Shown here piece after piece: positions 1 through 8,296 of a stretch of DNA of 64,000 nt. The notes under the pieces were generated by a model. That model was not told the DNA's origin and made no database searches. It saw only the letters and a list, made by a program, of their open reading frames with translations. The position numbers were made by a program, and so were the translations under genes. This DNA is from Aurantiacibacter poecillastricola (lineage in GTDB: Bacteria > Pseudomonadota > Alphaproteobacteria > Sphingomonadales > Sphingomonadaceae): assembly GCF_030730945.1 (NCBI RefSeq), contig NZ_JAVAMS010000003.1, positions 186,001 to 250,000 on the forward strand, read 5' to 3'. How positions within the stretch are numbered: the first letter of the stretch is position 1; each line of letters begins with the position of its first letter.

Positions 1-386
1 GAGATGAAACCGCGGATTTCCGGGCGGCGCATCAGCAGTTGCATGCCGATCAGCGCGCCGAACGACACGCCCGCGACCCATGTGGTCTGCGCTTCGGGGT
101 GGATCTGCTGCACCCAGTCGAGTGCGCTCGCCGCATCGGAGAGTTCGCCAATGCCGTTGTCGAAACTGCCCTGGCTCTTCCCGACACCGCGGAAGTTGAA
201 CCGCAGCGTGGCAAAACCGCGCCCGACGAAGTTCTTGTACAGCTGCTGCACGATCCGGTCGTTCATCGTGCCGCCGCCCTGGCTGTGCGGGTGCAGGATC
301 ATGGCGACAGGTGCGCGGGGGCGCGGGGCGGGGGAGAAACGGCCTTCGAGACGGCCTTCGGGGCCGGGGAAGATTACGTGAGGCAT
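1..386 (-). CDS. alpha/beta hydrolase (COG2945-like), 3' end outside window
   Basis: Only the first 128 residues are in the window; the C-terminus lies beyond base 1. The protein reads as a serine hydrolase of the small COG2945 type: an HPHSQGGG oxyanion stretch near residues 32-39, a FNFRGVGKSQG segment near 68-78, and the nucleophile elbow GVSFGA near 108-113 (Ser is the expected nucleophile). The catalytic Asp and His would be in the missing part. The start is the ATG at 384-386. It is transcribed away from the cysteine desulfurase at 484, so the 97-bp gap holds divergent control signals. The substrate is unknown. Confidence 0.85.
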   Translation of the reverse strand, partial: MPHVIFPGPEGRLEGRFSPAPRPRAPVAMILHPHSQGGGTMNDRIVQQLYKNFVGRGFATLRFNFRGVGKSQGSFDNGIGELSDAASALDWVQQIHPEAQTTWVAGVSFGALIGMQLLMRRPEIRGFI

Positions 387-483
387 GGGCGTCGGTTGCT
401 CTGCTGAAATGTTGGCCACCGGCGGGTAGCGCGGCGGAAGTGGGCGGCTATATAGGGATTATGCCGCAATTCGCAATTATCTC

Positions 484-1506
484 GTGAACTCTCGCATCTA
501 TCTCGATCACGCCGCCACCACGCCGCTGCGTCCCGAAGCGAAAGCGGCGATGGAAGAGGGGTTTGCCATCTGGGCAAATCCATCCTCCCCGCACGCCGAG
601 GGGCGCAAGGCGCGGGCGGCGCTGGAAGATGCGCGCCAGCGGTCCAAGGCTGCGCTGGGCTGGGATGGCGAACTAATCTTCACAAGCGGGTCGAGCGAGG
701 CCCTGTCGATCGCTCTCAACCGGACCAAGATGGAGCGGCGGATCGTGAGCGCAGTGGAGCATGACGCGGTATTTCGCGCAGCGCCGGATGCGACGGTGAT
801 GCCGGTCGAGAACGGCATGGCGGTACTGCCCGCCGATGCCTCTGCTGCAGTCGTCGCCTTGCAGCAGGTGAATTCCGAAACCGGTGCCATGATGCTCGAG
901 CTGGGCGACGTTTATTCCCGCGTGAGCGAAGGTGGCGCGCTGCTGCTGGCGGATTGCTCGCAAGGTGGTGGCAAGCACGAATTGCCCAGTTGCGACATGG
1001 CGGTCGTCAGCGCGCACAAGCTGGGCGGCCCTGTAGGCATCGGGGCGCTGCTGGTGCGCGATTATGGCCTGCTCGAACCTGTCGGAGGGCATGAGCGGGG
1101 TTATCGCCAGGGTACGGAGAACCTGCCGGCCGCGATGGGCTTTGCCGCCGCTCTGGAACAGGGCAGCCTCGAAAGCTGGGTTACCACGCGGGAGCAAAGA
1201 TCGGCCTTCGCGGAAAAGCTCTCCGGCAGTCGCCTCGTCACCGGACAGGTGCATTGCGACTACATCCTTTCGCTCTACCACGAGACGATCAGTGCGCAGG
1301 CCCTACTGGTGCGGCTCGATGCGATGGGCTTTGCGGTGTCGGCAGGGAGCGCTTGCTCATCCGGCACGCTCAAGAAGAGCAAGGTTCTCGATGCTTTCGG
1401 AGTGCCGGACGATGTGGCTAGCCGCACGATCCGCGTCTCTCTCGGCTGGAACACCACGCCCGAGGAACTTGATGCCTTTGCAGACGCTTGGTCTTCGCTG
1501 ACATGA
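484..1506 (+). CDS. cysteine desulfurase (NifS/IscS family), first of a tandem pair
   Basis: PLP enzyme that removes sulfur from cysteine as a persulfide for Fe-S cluster and thio-cofactor assembly. The PLP lysine sits in SAHKLGG (Lys179) and the persulfide cysteine in SAGSACSSG (Cys291); the N-terminal YLDHAATTPL is typical. At 340 residues it is shorter than IscS (about 400). The start is GTG at 484. An ATG eight codons upstream in another frame (461-487) ends in TGA overlapping this GTG, so translation may be coupled to a mini-ORF. It overlaps the next desulfurase by 4 nt (ATGA at 1503), which indicates one operon with the ferredoxin. Confidence 0.88.
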   Translation: MNSRIYLDHAATTPLRPEAKAAMEEGFAIWANPSSPHAEGRKARAALEDARQRSKAALGWDGELIFTSGSSEALSIALNRTKMERRIVSAVEHDAVFRAAPDATVMPVENGMAVLPADASAAVVALQQVNSETGAMMLELGDVYSRVSEGGALLLADCSQGGGKHELPSCDMAVVSAHKLGGPVGIGALLVRDYGLLEPVGGHERGYRQGTENLPAAMGFAAALEQGSLESWVTTREQRSAFAEKLSGSRLVTGQVHCDYILSLYHETISAQALLVRLDAMGFAVSAGSACSSGTLKKSKVLDAFGVPDDVASRTIRVSLGWNTTPEELDAFADAWSSLT

Positions 1507-2576
1507 TCTATCTCGACTATCAGGCCACCACGCCGCTCGCCCCGGAGGCGCGGGACGCCATGCTGCAATGGCTCGACGGGCCGGACGGCTCCGGCTTCGG
1601 CAATCCGCACTCTCCGCACCGCATGGGCAGACAGGCCGCCGCCGCCGTGGACCTGGCGCGGGACAGAGTGGCAGCGCTGTTTCCGCCGAATGGACAGGTG
1701 ATCTTCACCTCGGGCGCGACCGAGGCGATTAACCTCGCCATGCGCGGGTGCCCCGGCAAGGGCGCGATCAGCGTTTCGGCCATCGAACATGCCGCCGTGC
1801 TCGATACCGCCCATGCCATCGGCAAGGCTCACGAATTGAACGTCGCCAAGGACGGGCAGTGCAACGTCAAGCAGGACATTCCGGGCAACACCAAGCTCGT
1901 CTGCGTGATGCAGGTGAACAACGAGATCGGCGTGATCCAGCCCACGGTGGAATTCCACCGCAAGGCTAGGCAAGCAGGCGCGCTCTATCTATGCGACGCG
2001 GTGCAGGCCTATGGCAAGACACCGCTGGCGGGCGCGGACATGATCGCGGTCTCCGCGCACAAGATCCACGGGCCGAAGGGCATTGGCGCGTTGTGGGTGA
2101 GGAACGGCATCGAACTGCAGCCGCAACAGACCGGCGGCGGGCAGGAGGCGAAATTGCGTTCCGGCACGCTCAGCCCGGCGCTGTGCGCAGGCTTTGGCGC
2201 AGCGGCGCAGGTCGCGAAGGAGCGGATGGAGGAAGATGCCGCCCATGTAGAAGCGCTGTGGACCCGGGCGCGCGAGTTGTTCGAGGACTGGGACCTGAAC
2301 GGCAGCGCGGAGGCCCGCTGGCACGGCAACCTCAATATCCGGCGCAAGGGTCTCGATGTAAACCGGCTGATGTCGGACTGTCGCAACGTGATGTTCTCGG
2401 CAGGATCTGCCTGTGCGAGCGGATCGGGCAGGCCCAGCCACGTGCTGCAGGCGATCGGCCTCGATGCTGCAGAGGCGAAAAGCTCGATCAGGCTGGGTTT
2501 CGGGCGCTATACCGCGCTTTCGGACCTTGAACAGGCGGCCGAAATGATTAACAATGCTGCGGCGCAGCAAGGATAA
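1503..2576 (+). CDS. cysteine desulfurase (NifS/IscS family), second of a tandem pair
   Basis: A second, distinct desulfurase of 357 residues. The N-terminus IYLDYQATTPLAP, PLP lysine in SAHKIHGP (Lys187) and persulfide cysteine in SAGSACASG (Cys304) are all intact, so both copies look active. The ATG at 1503 overlaps the stop of the upstream copy and is preferred over an in-frame TTG at 1488. The stop codon TAA at 2574-2576 lies inside the initiation region of the ferredoxin that follows, so the three genes probably form one Fe-S supply operon. Why two desulfurases are needed cannot be told from sequence. Confidence 0.9.
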   Translation: MIYLDYQATTPLAPEARDAMLQWLDGPDGSGFGNPHSPHRMGRQAAAAVDLARDRVAALFPPNGQVIFTSGATEAINLAMRGCPGKGAISVSAIEHAAVLDTAHAIGKAHELNVAKDGQCNVKQDIPGNTKLVCVMQVNNEIGVIQPTVEFHRKARQAGALYLCDAVQAYGKTPLAGADMIAVSAHKIHGPKGIGALWVRNGIELQPQQTGGGQEAKLRSGTLSPALCAGFGAAAQVAKERMEEDAAHVEALWTRARELFEDWDLNGSAEARWHGNLNIRRKGLDVNRLMSDCRNVMFSAGSACASGSGRPSHVLQAIGLDAAEAKSSIRLGFGRYTALSDLEQAAEMINNAAAQQG

Positions 2577-2581
2577 TCCCC

Positions 2582-2911
2582 ATCAAGGTCACCTTCATTA
2601 CACGCGACAATGACAAGGTGGAGGCCGAGGCCTCCCCCGGCGATCGCCTGCTGGAAGTCGGCCAGGCGGCGGGCATGCCGCTGGAAGGGACCTGCGAGGG
2701 GCAGATGGCCTGCTCCACCTGCCACGTGATCGTGGCGCGCGAATGGTTCGCCAGACTGCCGGAAGCTGCGGAAGAGGAAGAGGACATGCTCGACCTCGCC
2801 GCCGATGTCCATGCAACCAGCCGCCTCTCCTGCCAGATCGTGTTGACCGAGGACCTCGACGGCCTCGAAGTCCGTATCCCCAGCGACAGCAACGACGCGC
2901 AGGGGTTCTGA
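2582..2911 (+). CDS. [2Fe-2S] ferredoxin, probable non-AUG start
   Basis: Adrenodoxin/Isc-type ferredoxin, an electron donor for Fe-S assembly. The cluster ligands are CEGQMACSTC plus a later Cys in RLSCQI (C-x5-C-x2-C...C). The first beta strand (KVTFITRDNDKVEAEA) is encoded upstream of the first canonical start, GTG 2618, and no ATG, GTG, TTG or CTG occurs in frame between the stop at 2549-2551 and 2618. I place the start at ATC 2582, giving 109 residues, because AAGGA at 2569-2573 lies 8 nt upstream. ATA 2573 or ATC 2576 are alternatives, as is a sequencing error. The AAGGA overlaps the end of the preceding desulfurase. Confidence 0.82.
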   Translation: MKVTFITRDNDKVEAEASPGDRLLEVGQAAGMPLEGTCEGQMACSTCHVIVAREWFARLPEAAEEEEDMLDLAADVHATSRLSCQIVLTEDLDGLEVRIPSDSNDAQGF

Positions 2912-3009
2912 TCTTCAGCGTTCATGTGCTGGCGAGATAGTGTTGGATAAGGGGCTGGCCTCGCCGTAAAGGCGGCCTGACTTCCTGACCGATATTCCGG
3001 GACCCGCGT

Positions 3010-4293
3010 ATGACATCTCGCAACACCACCCCCCTGTTTGCCCTGCAGCAAGAGGGGGACCCGCCCGCGATTGCGCGCTCCCGTTCCGACCTGGCCTATC
3101 GCCTGGCATTCGGTGCCATCGGCTGGCCCTGGCTCCTCTTCAGTCTCTGGGGCGGCTGGAAATCCGAAAAGCGCCGCCTGCTCCAGCGTGTCGGACTGGA
3201 TGACGACGCGCTGCCCCATCTGGGGAGCTGGAAGGCCGATACGGGTTTCCTGCACCGGATCGTGGACGCAGTGGAGGAACTGCGTCCCGCCAACGTGGTG
3301 GAACTTGGTGCCGGTGCAACCACGCTCGTCTGTGCGAAGGCGCTGGAGCGCAATGGCGGCGGCAGGCTGCACAGTTTCGACCAGCATGCAGGCTTCGTGG
3401 ATGCAACCCGCCGATGGCTTCGCGACGAGGGCGTCGATGCGCGGCTCGAGGCAGCTCCGCTGCAGGCGCAAGTGTCCGGCTGGCCAGGTGCCTGGTACGA
3501 TCTTCCGGAATTGCCCGAAACCATCGACCTGCTCGTCATCGACGGCCCGCCCTGGTCGGTGCACCCCTATGTTCGCGGCGCGGCGGAGTGCCTGTTCGAC
3601 AGGCTTTCGCCCGGCGCAATGGTGCTCCTTGATGACGGCGCAAGGCCGGGCGAGCGCGTAGTTGCACGGCGCTGGCGCAAGCGCTGGCCGAATATCCGTT
3701 TCGAGCGGGTGGCGGGCAGCACGAAAGGCACTCTTGTCGGCCGGAGGCAGCGAGAAGGACAGGTCATCGCCTTTCCCGGCAAACCAAGCAGCCAACGAGC
3801 GAACGACTGGCGCCGCGCGGCAATGTTCGCGCTGGCCTTTGCCGGCGGCTGGCTGGTCCATGCCACGATCGGCCAACCCGAACCCGCCAGCGCGGCATCC
3901 TTCATCGAGGAAGCCGATGCCTCCTACGATGCGACGCAGGCGCGCCTGCGCATGGCCTCGCAGATCGAAACGCCGCTGCTCGAGTGTCGCGAGCTCGCCG
4001 TTGCCACGGGCATCGACTTGCCCGCGGTGCCCGAAGGGTGGACGCTGAAAGACGTGCAGGTCTTCCCCTCGGATCACGGTCCCGCGGTTGCGTTGGTTAT
4101 GGAGACGGACGAAGGCGAAAGCGTGTCGCTGTTCGCCACGCGCGCGGAGACTCCAGCCGAAAAGTTGCCGTTGCTGGAAACGCGCGAGGGTCGCTCGTTG
4201 GCATATTGGGAAAACGGGCCGTTTGCCTACGCGCTGGCCAGTGAAGCCGAAGCGAACCGCGTACTTGCGCTGGCCTCGCGCGTGGCAGGCTGA
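3010..4293 (+). CDS. class I methyltransferase fused to an anti-sigma-like membrane/sensor domain
   Basis: The 427-residue protein has two unlike halves. Residues about 75-255 are a Methyltransf_24-like Rossmann domain: VVELGAGATTLV for SAM binding, then LLVIDGPPW and MVLLDDGARPGE. Residues about 267-288 form one membrane helix (WRRAAMFALAFAGGWLVHATIG). Residues 289-427 resemble the C-terminal, extracytoplasmic part of alphaproteobacterial transmembrane anti-sigma factors, ending GRSLAYWENGPFAYALAS. The usual N-terminal zinc anti-sigma domain is absent, with the methyltransferase in its place. A hydrophobic stretch near residues 30-47 may also touch the membrane. No ECF sigma gene is adjacent. 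The reading frame is continuous. Function is unknown. Confidence 0.8.
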   Translation: MTSRNTTPLFALQQEGDPPAIARSRSDLAYRLAFGAIGWPWLLFSLWGGWKSEKRRLLQRVGLDDDALPHLGSWKADTGFLHRIVDAVEELRPANVVELGAGATTLVCAKALERNGGGRLHSFDQHAGFVDATRRWLRDEGVDARLEAAPLQAQVSGWPGAWYDLPELPETIDLLVIDGPPWSVHPYVRGAAECLFDRLSPGAMVLLDDGARPGERVVARRWRKRWPNIRFERVAGSTKGTLVGRRQREGQVIAFPGKPSSQRANDWRRAAMFALAFAGGWLVHATIGQPEPASAASFIEEADASYDATQARLRMASQIETPLLECRELAVATGIDLPAVPEGWTLKDVQVFPSDHGPAVALVMETDEGESVSLFATRAETPAEKLPLLETREGRSLAYWENGPFAYALASEAEANRVLALASRVAG

Positions 4294-4310
4294 TCAGGGC
4301 GTAGCGACAA

Positions 4311-4344
4311 GAAAAACCCCGCTGCACCTAATGGCGCAGCGGGG
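4311..4344 (-). terminator. intrinsic terminator of the PfpI-family gene
   Basis: A 9-bp GC-rich stem (CCCCGCTGC at 4317-4325 with GCAGCGGGG at 4336-4344) with a 10-nt loop. It is followed on the minus strand by a T tract (AAAAA at 4312-4316 on the plus strand). It lies 58 bp past the end of the minus-strand gene that stops at 4402. Confidence 0.8.
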
Positions 4345-4401
4345 CCTATCGAAGTCCGATATCCCCGCGCTCGGGAGGGGGGGACGGGATGGTCGCGAGG
4401 A

Positions 4402-4953
4402 TCAGGCGGCTTCGGTTTCCTTGGCTCCCTGACGCTCCAGCGCTTCTATCAGCGCCTTGGAGAACGCGGGAATGTCGTCGGGATTGCGGCTGGTGATGAG
4501 GTTGCCGTCACGCGCGACTTCCTTGTCCACCACATTCGCGCCGGCATTCTTCAGGTCGGTGCGGATGGAGTGATAGCTGGTCGCTTCACGGCCTTGTACG
4601 ATGCCTGCCTCGATCAGCAGCCACGGCGCGTGGCAGATGGCGGCAATGGGCTTGCCCTCGGTGTTGAAATCCTTGACGATCTGCACAGCCTTTTCCTCGA
4701 CGCGTAGGAGGTCAGGATTGATCTGGCCGCCGGGAAGGAGAAGGGCGTCGAACTCGTTCGAGTTCGCTTCCGCCAGCGTCAGGTCGACCTTTACGGGGCT
4801 GCCCCAGTCGTCCTTGTCCCAGCCCTTGATCTGGCCATCTTCAAGGCTGACGACGACGGTTTCGTAACCGGCTTCCTCGAGGTTCGCCTTGGGCTTTTCC
4901 AGTTCGGACTGCTCGAAGCCGTCAGTGGCGAGAATCATGACGCGTTGTGCCAT
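4402..4953 (-). CDS. DJ-1/PfpI family protein (YhbO/Hsp31-like)
   Basis: 183 residues, the usual length for the PfpI family of stress-linked glyoxalase/deglycase or protease-like proteins. The fold is shown by RVMILATDGFEQSEL at the N-terminus, DALLLPGG in the middle, and the nucleophile elbow AAICHAPWLL, where Cys is the expected catalytic residue followed by His. The start is ATG at 4951-4953; upstream in-frame sequence is not conserved in type. It is divergent from parC across about 100 bp and ends at its own terminator (4311-4344). Physiological substrate is not predictable. Confidence 0.9.
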   Translation of the reverse strand: MAQRVMILATDGFEQSELEKPKANLEEAGYETVVVSLEDGQIKGWDKDDWGSPVKVDLTLAEANSNEFDALLLPGGQINPDLLRVEEKAVQIVKDFNTEGKPIAAICHAPWLLIEAGIVQGREATSYHSIRTDLKNAGANVVDKEVARDGNLITSRNPDDIPAFSKALIEALERQGAKETEAA

Positions 4954-5058
4954 TGTGTATGCTCCATTCGATAAGTTGCTGTTTGCCCTCTCAACGGGTG
5001 GGGAAAGCGCATCGTTCCGCGCTGTCCGCCGAGTGGAGACGGTGATAGGGCGAGCCGT

Positions 5059-7356
5059 ATGGCCACAGTTGAAGACCCTTCCGATTCCGGTAGCGGGATC
5101 ATCCGTGAAACGTTCGAAAGCGCGCTGTCGGAGCGTTATCTCGTCTATGCGCTGTCCACCATCACCGCACGCTCGCTGCCGGACCTGCGCGACGGTCTGA
5201 AGCCGGTCCACCGCCGTCTGCTGTGGACGATGCGGCAATTGCGCCTCTCGCCGGATTCGACCTTCAAGAAGTCTGCCCGCGTCGTGGGCGACGTGATCGG
5301 CAAGTACCACCCGCATGGCGACGTGGCGGTCTACGATGCGATGGTGCGCCTCGCCCAGCCGTTCACGCTTCGCTATCCGCTGGTGGAGGGGCAGGGCAAT
5401 TTCGGCAATATCGACGGCGATAATGCCGCCGCCTACCGCTACACCGAGTGCAAGCTGACGCGCACCGCGATGCAGCTTATGGACGGCCTCGACGAAGGCA
5501 CGGTCGAGTTCATCCCCACTTACAACAACGAGGAAGAAGAGCCGGTCATCATGCCGGGCCTCTTCCCCAACCTGCTGGCAAACGGGGCAAGCGGGATCGC
5601 GGTGGGCATGGCGACTTCCATCCCCTCGCACAACGTGGCCGAGGTGCTGGAAGCTGCCGAACTGGTGATGTTCAACAAGGACGTCTCACACGAAGAGCTG
5701 ATGACCGTGTTTCACGGGCCGGACTTCGCGACGGGCGGCCTCGTGGTCGACAGTCCCGAGGCGATTTCGCAGGCCTACGAGACCGGACGCGGCAGTTTCC
5801 GGGTTCGCGGGCGCTTCCATGCCGCCGAGGCCGAGAGCGAGGCGGATCGCGAAGCGGGGATCGAGCGGCTGAAGGGCGGCGGATACCAGCTCGTCATCTC
5901 CGAGATCCCCTACCAGGTCGCCAAGGGCAAGCTGATTGAGCAGATCGCGGCGGCCATCGGCGACAAGAAGCTGCCGATCCTGGAGGACGTGCGCGACGAG
6001 AGCGACGAGCAGGTGCGCATCGTGCTGGTGCCGCGCAGCCGCAATGTCGATCCCGAACTGCTCAAGGAAAGCGTCTACAAGCTGACCGATCTCGAGACGC
6101 GCTTCAGCCTCAACATGAATGTGCTCGACGCCACGCGCACGCCGATGGTGATGGGGCTGAAGGAGCTGCTGGGCCACTGGATCGCGCACCAGATCGAGAT
6201 CCTCCAGCGCCGCACCGCGCACCGCCTGGCCAAGATCGCGGACCGGCTGGAGCTGCTGGAAGGCTACATCATCGCATTCCTCAATCTCGACCGCGTTATC
6301 GAGATCATCCGCACCGAGGACGAGCCCAAGCCGGTGATGATGGCGGAATTCAACCTCACCGACAGGCAGGCCGAGGCAATCCTCAACATGCGGCTGCGCA
6401 GCTTGCGCAAGCTGGAGGAAATGCAGCTCAGGCAGGAAAAGGACGACCTGCTGAAGGAGCAGGACGAGCTGACGAAGCTGCTCGAAAGTCCCGCCCGCCA
6501 GCGCACGCGCCTGAAGAAGGACATGGCGGCGCTACGCAAGGAATACGGCGCCGACACTGCCTTGGGCGCACGTCGCACGACGATTGCGGAGGCCGAGCCG
6601 ACGGTGGAGTTCAACCCCGATGCCATGATCGAGAAGGAGCCGGTAACGGTCATCCTCTCGGCCAAGGGCTGGGTGCGCGCCGCCAAGGGTCACGTCAACC
6701 TTGGCGAGGATGGCTGCGGCGATTTCAAGTACAAGGAAGGCGACGGCCCGGCCTTCGCCGTCCACTGCCAGACCACCGACAAGCTGCTGCTGGCAGGCGC
6801 GGACGGGCGCTTCTTTACCCTTGGCGCAGATAAGCTGCCCGGCGCGCGCGGCTTCGGCGAGCCGGTGAGGAACACGCTCGATATCGATGCCGCCACGCGG
6901 ATCGTCGCCATGATCGTGCACGACAAGGACAAGCAGGTGCTGCTCGCCTCTAGCATCGGCAAGGGCTTCGTCGCGATCACGGACGAGCTATTGGCCGAAA
7001 CACGCAAGGGCCGGCAGGTGATGAACCTGAAGGGCGGCGCGAAGCTGACGGTGGCACGCGAAATCGCGCCCGAGCACGATCACGTCGCGGCGGTGGGTGA
7101 CAATCGAAAGCTCGTGGTCTTCGCGCTGGAGGAAATGCCGGTGATGACACGCGGGCAGGGCGTGACCCTGCAACGTTACCGCGACGGCGGATTGTCGGAC
7201 GTCACCACCTTCAGGCTGGAGGACGGCCTCAGCTGGACGATGGGTGGCGAGACCGGACGAACCCGTACCGAGACGGAGATCGGGATGTGGAAAGTCGCGC
7301 GCGGCGCTGCCGGGCGGATGCCGCCGCAAGGTTTCCCGAAGGACAACAGGTTCTAG
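5059..7356 (+). CDS. parC: DNA topoisomerase IV subunit A
   Basis: 765 residues. ParC cuts and rejoins DNA to decatenate daughter chromosomes, working with ParE. The active-site tyrosine is in AAYRYTEC (Tyr128), the N-terminus [31 protein letters not shown] is typical, and a long coiled-coil region (about residues 430-490) precedes C-terminal beta-pinwheel sequence. It is ParC rather than GyrA by length and by [15 protein letters not shown]. In the quinolone-determining region [10 protein letters not shown], Val89 occupies the place of the Ser found in E. coli ParC. The gene is monocistronic; parE is not in this window. Confidence 0.95.
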   Translation: MATVEDPSDSGSGIIRETFESALSERYLVYALSTITARSLPDLRDGLKPVHRRLLWTMRQLRLSPDSTFKKSARVVGDVIGKYHPHGDVAVYDAMVRLAQPFTLRYPLVEGQGNFGNIDGDNAAAYRYTECKLTRTAMQLMDGLDEGTVEFIPTYNNEEEEPVIMPGLFPNLLANGASGIAVGMATSIPSHNVAEVLEAAELVMFNKDVSHEELMTVFHGPDFATGGLVVDSPEAISQAYETGRGSFRVRGRFHAAEAESEADREAGIERLKGGGYQLVISEIPYQVAKGKLIEQIAAAIGDKKLPILEDVRDESDEQVRIVLVPRSRNVDPELLKESVYKLTDLETRFSLNMNVLDATRTPMVMGLKELLGHWIAHQIEILQRRTAHRLAKIADRLELLEGYIIAFLNLDRVIEIIRTEDEPKPVMMAEFNLTDRQAEAILNMRLRSLRKLEEMQLRQEKDDLLKEQDELTKLLESPARQRTRLKKDMAALRKEYGADTALGARRTTIAEAEPTVEFNPDAMIEKEPVTVILSAKGWVRAAKGHVNLGEDGCGDFKYKEGDGPAFAVHCQTTDKLLLAGADGRFFTLGADKLPGARGFGEPVRNTLDIDAATRIVAMIVHDKDKQVLLASSIGKGFVAITDELLAETRKGRQVMNLKGGAKLTVAREIAPEHDHVAAVGDNRKLVVFALEEMPVMTRGQGVTLQRYRDGGLSDVTTFRLEDGLSWTMGGETGRTRTETEIGMWKVARGAAGRMPPQGFPKDNRF

Positions 7357-7366
7357 ATAGATCCCC

Positions 7367-7500
7367 CCGTAACGAAGTCATTGGGAGGGGGACCGCTCGC
7401 TTGGCGAGTGGTGGAGGGGCGTTGGCGCAACGGCCCCTCCGTCACGCCGCTTTTTGGCGGGGCGCCACCTTACCATCGCGTCGCGACAGGGAGGATTTCG
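7367..7500. repeat. intergenic palindrome-rich element after parC
   Basis: The stretch between parC and the next terminator holds nested inverted repeats: GAGGGGCGTTG with CAACGGCCCCTC around 7413-7440, GCCGC/GGCGG flanking a T run near 7449-7462, and a GGGAGG start with a GGGAGG end. It has no plausible gene and resembles the dispersed GC-rich intergenic repeats of sphingomonad genomes, though no second copy is in this window. Confidence 0.45.
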
Positions 7501-7510
7501 CAACAAAAAA

Positions 7511-7534
7511 CCCGGCAGGATCGCTCCTGCCGGG
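7511..7534 (-). terminator. intrinsic terminator of the repeat-domain secreted protein gene
   Basis: A perfect 10-bp stem (CCCGGCAGGA at 7511-7520 with TCCTGCCGGG at 7525-7534) with a 4-nt loop. A run of six A residues at 7505-7510 on the plus strand is a T tract on the minus strand. It is 30 bp beyond the stop of the gene ending at 7565. Read on the plus strand it has only a weak T tract, so it would terminate parC poorly. Confidence 0.85.
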
Positions 7535-7564
7535 TTCCTTGGTGATCGCGTAAGCCGTCAGGGC

Positions 7565-8068
7565 TTAGCCGGATTGGGCTTCCAGGGCGGCTTCGAGGTC
7601 CGTCATCATAATGCGGGCAACGAGGTTGCCTTCGCCGTCAACCGCGAACATTTCGCGCGGCAGGGTAACCTTGCTCTCGTCCTCGCGAACGATCACGACA
7701 TTGGCCTCGTCAACGGTGTCGATCGTGCCCAGCGGCTGCGGGTCGGCGGTGACGACGGCAGCGCCTTCGACAAGCGCTTCGGCCAGCGCGGCTTCGGCGG
7801 CTGCGAGCTGCTCTTCGTGCATCTGGACCAGCTGAGCCTTGGTGACATTCAGGGTCGGGCCGGTTTCGCCTTCGCCGAACAGGTTGGCAGGCAGGGCGAT
7901 CTGGTATTCATCGACCGTCAGCAGCACGGCCTGCTCGTTGGTCTGAGCGACGGTGCCGATAGCGTTGCCGTCGTTACCCATCACGGTGTCGCCGACATCC
8001 TGCGCGAGGGCGGGGTTGGCGGCGAGGGCCGCGATTGCGGCGGCGGCGGTGAATGCGATACGCTTCAT
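7565..8068 (-). CDS. secreted protein with two PRC-barrel-like repeats
   Basis: 167 residues. A Sec signal peptide (MKRIAFTAAAAIAALAANPALA) is followed by two similar beta-rich units joined by an Ala/Glu-rich helix: one with GNAIGTVAQTNEQAVLL and one with QPLGTIDTVDEANVVIV, each ending in a LP...LF/MF segment. This looks like an internal duplication of a PRC-barrel-type domain, so the mature protein is probably periplasmic. The start ATG at 8066-8068 begins the signal peptide. It is monocistronic, with a terminator at 7511-7534. No enzymatic motif is visible. Confidence 0.75.
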   Translation of the reverse strand: MKRIAFTAAAAIAALAANPALAQDVGDTVMGNDGNAIGTVAQTNEQAVLLTVDEYQIALPANLFGEGETGPTLNVTKAQLVQMHEEQLAAAEAALAEALVEGAAVVTADPQPLGTIDTVDEANVVIVREDESKVTLPREMFAVDGEGNLVARIMMTDLEAALEAQSG

Positions 8069-8296
8069 GCAGAATTTCCTTTCCATCCAGCCCGCACAAG
8101 CCGGGGCCGGTCGTTGAATTCCTCCGACAAGGGCCGGAAATGGGAAACGGGCGGCAAGTTCCCCGTATGGGGGAGGCGCTCGAACGACGCACACAGGCAT
8201 CGATCCCGTTCAGAAAGCTACCTAGCAGGCTGCTTCTGAACCTTTCCTGCACCAGCATTGCAGCCTAATTCAAGGGCAAATTGTAAGTGGTGCGTA

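Noticed and set aside
2548..4077. A 509-codon minus-strand open frame
   Set aside because: It runs opposite the ferredoxin and the methyltransferase fusion, both of which have clear family motifs.
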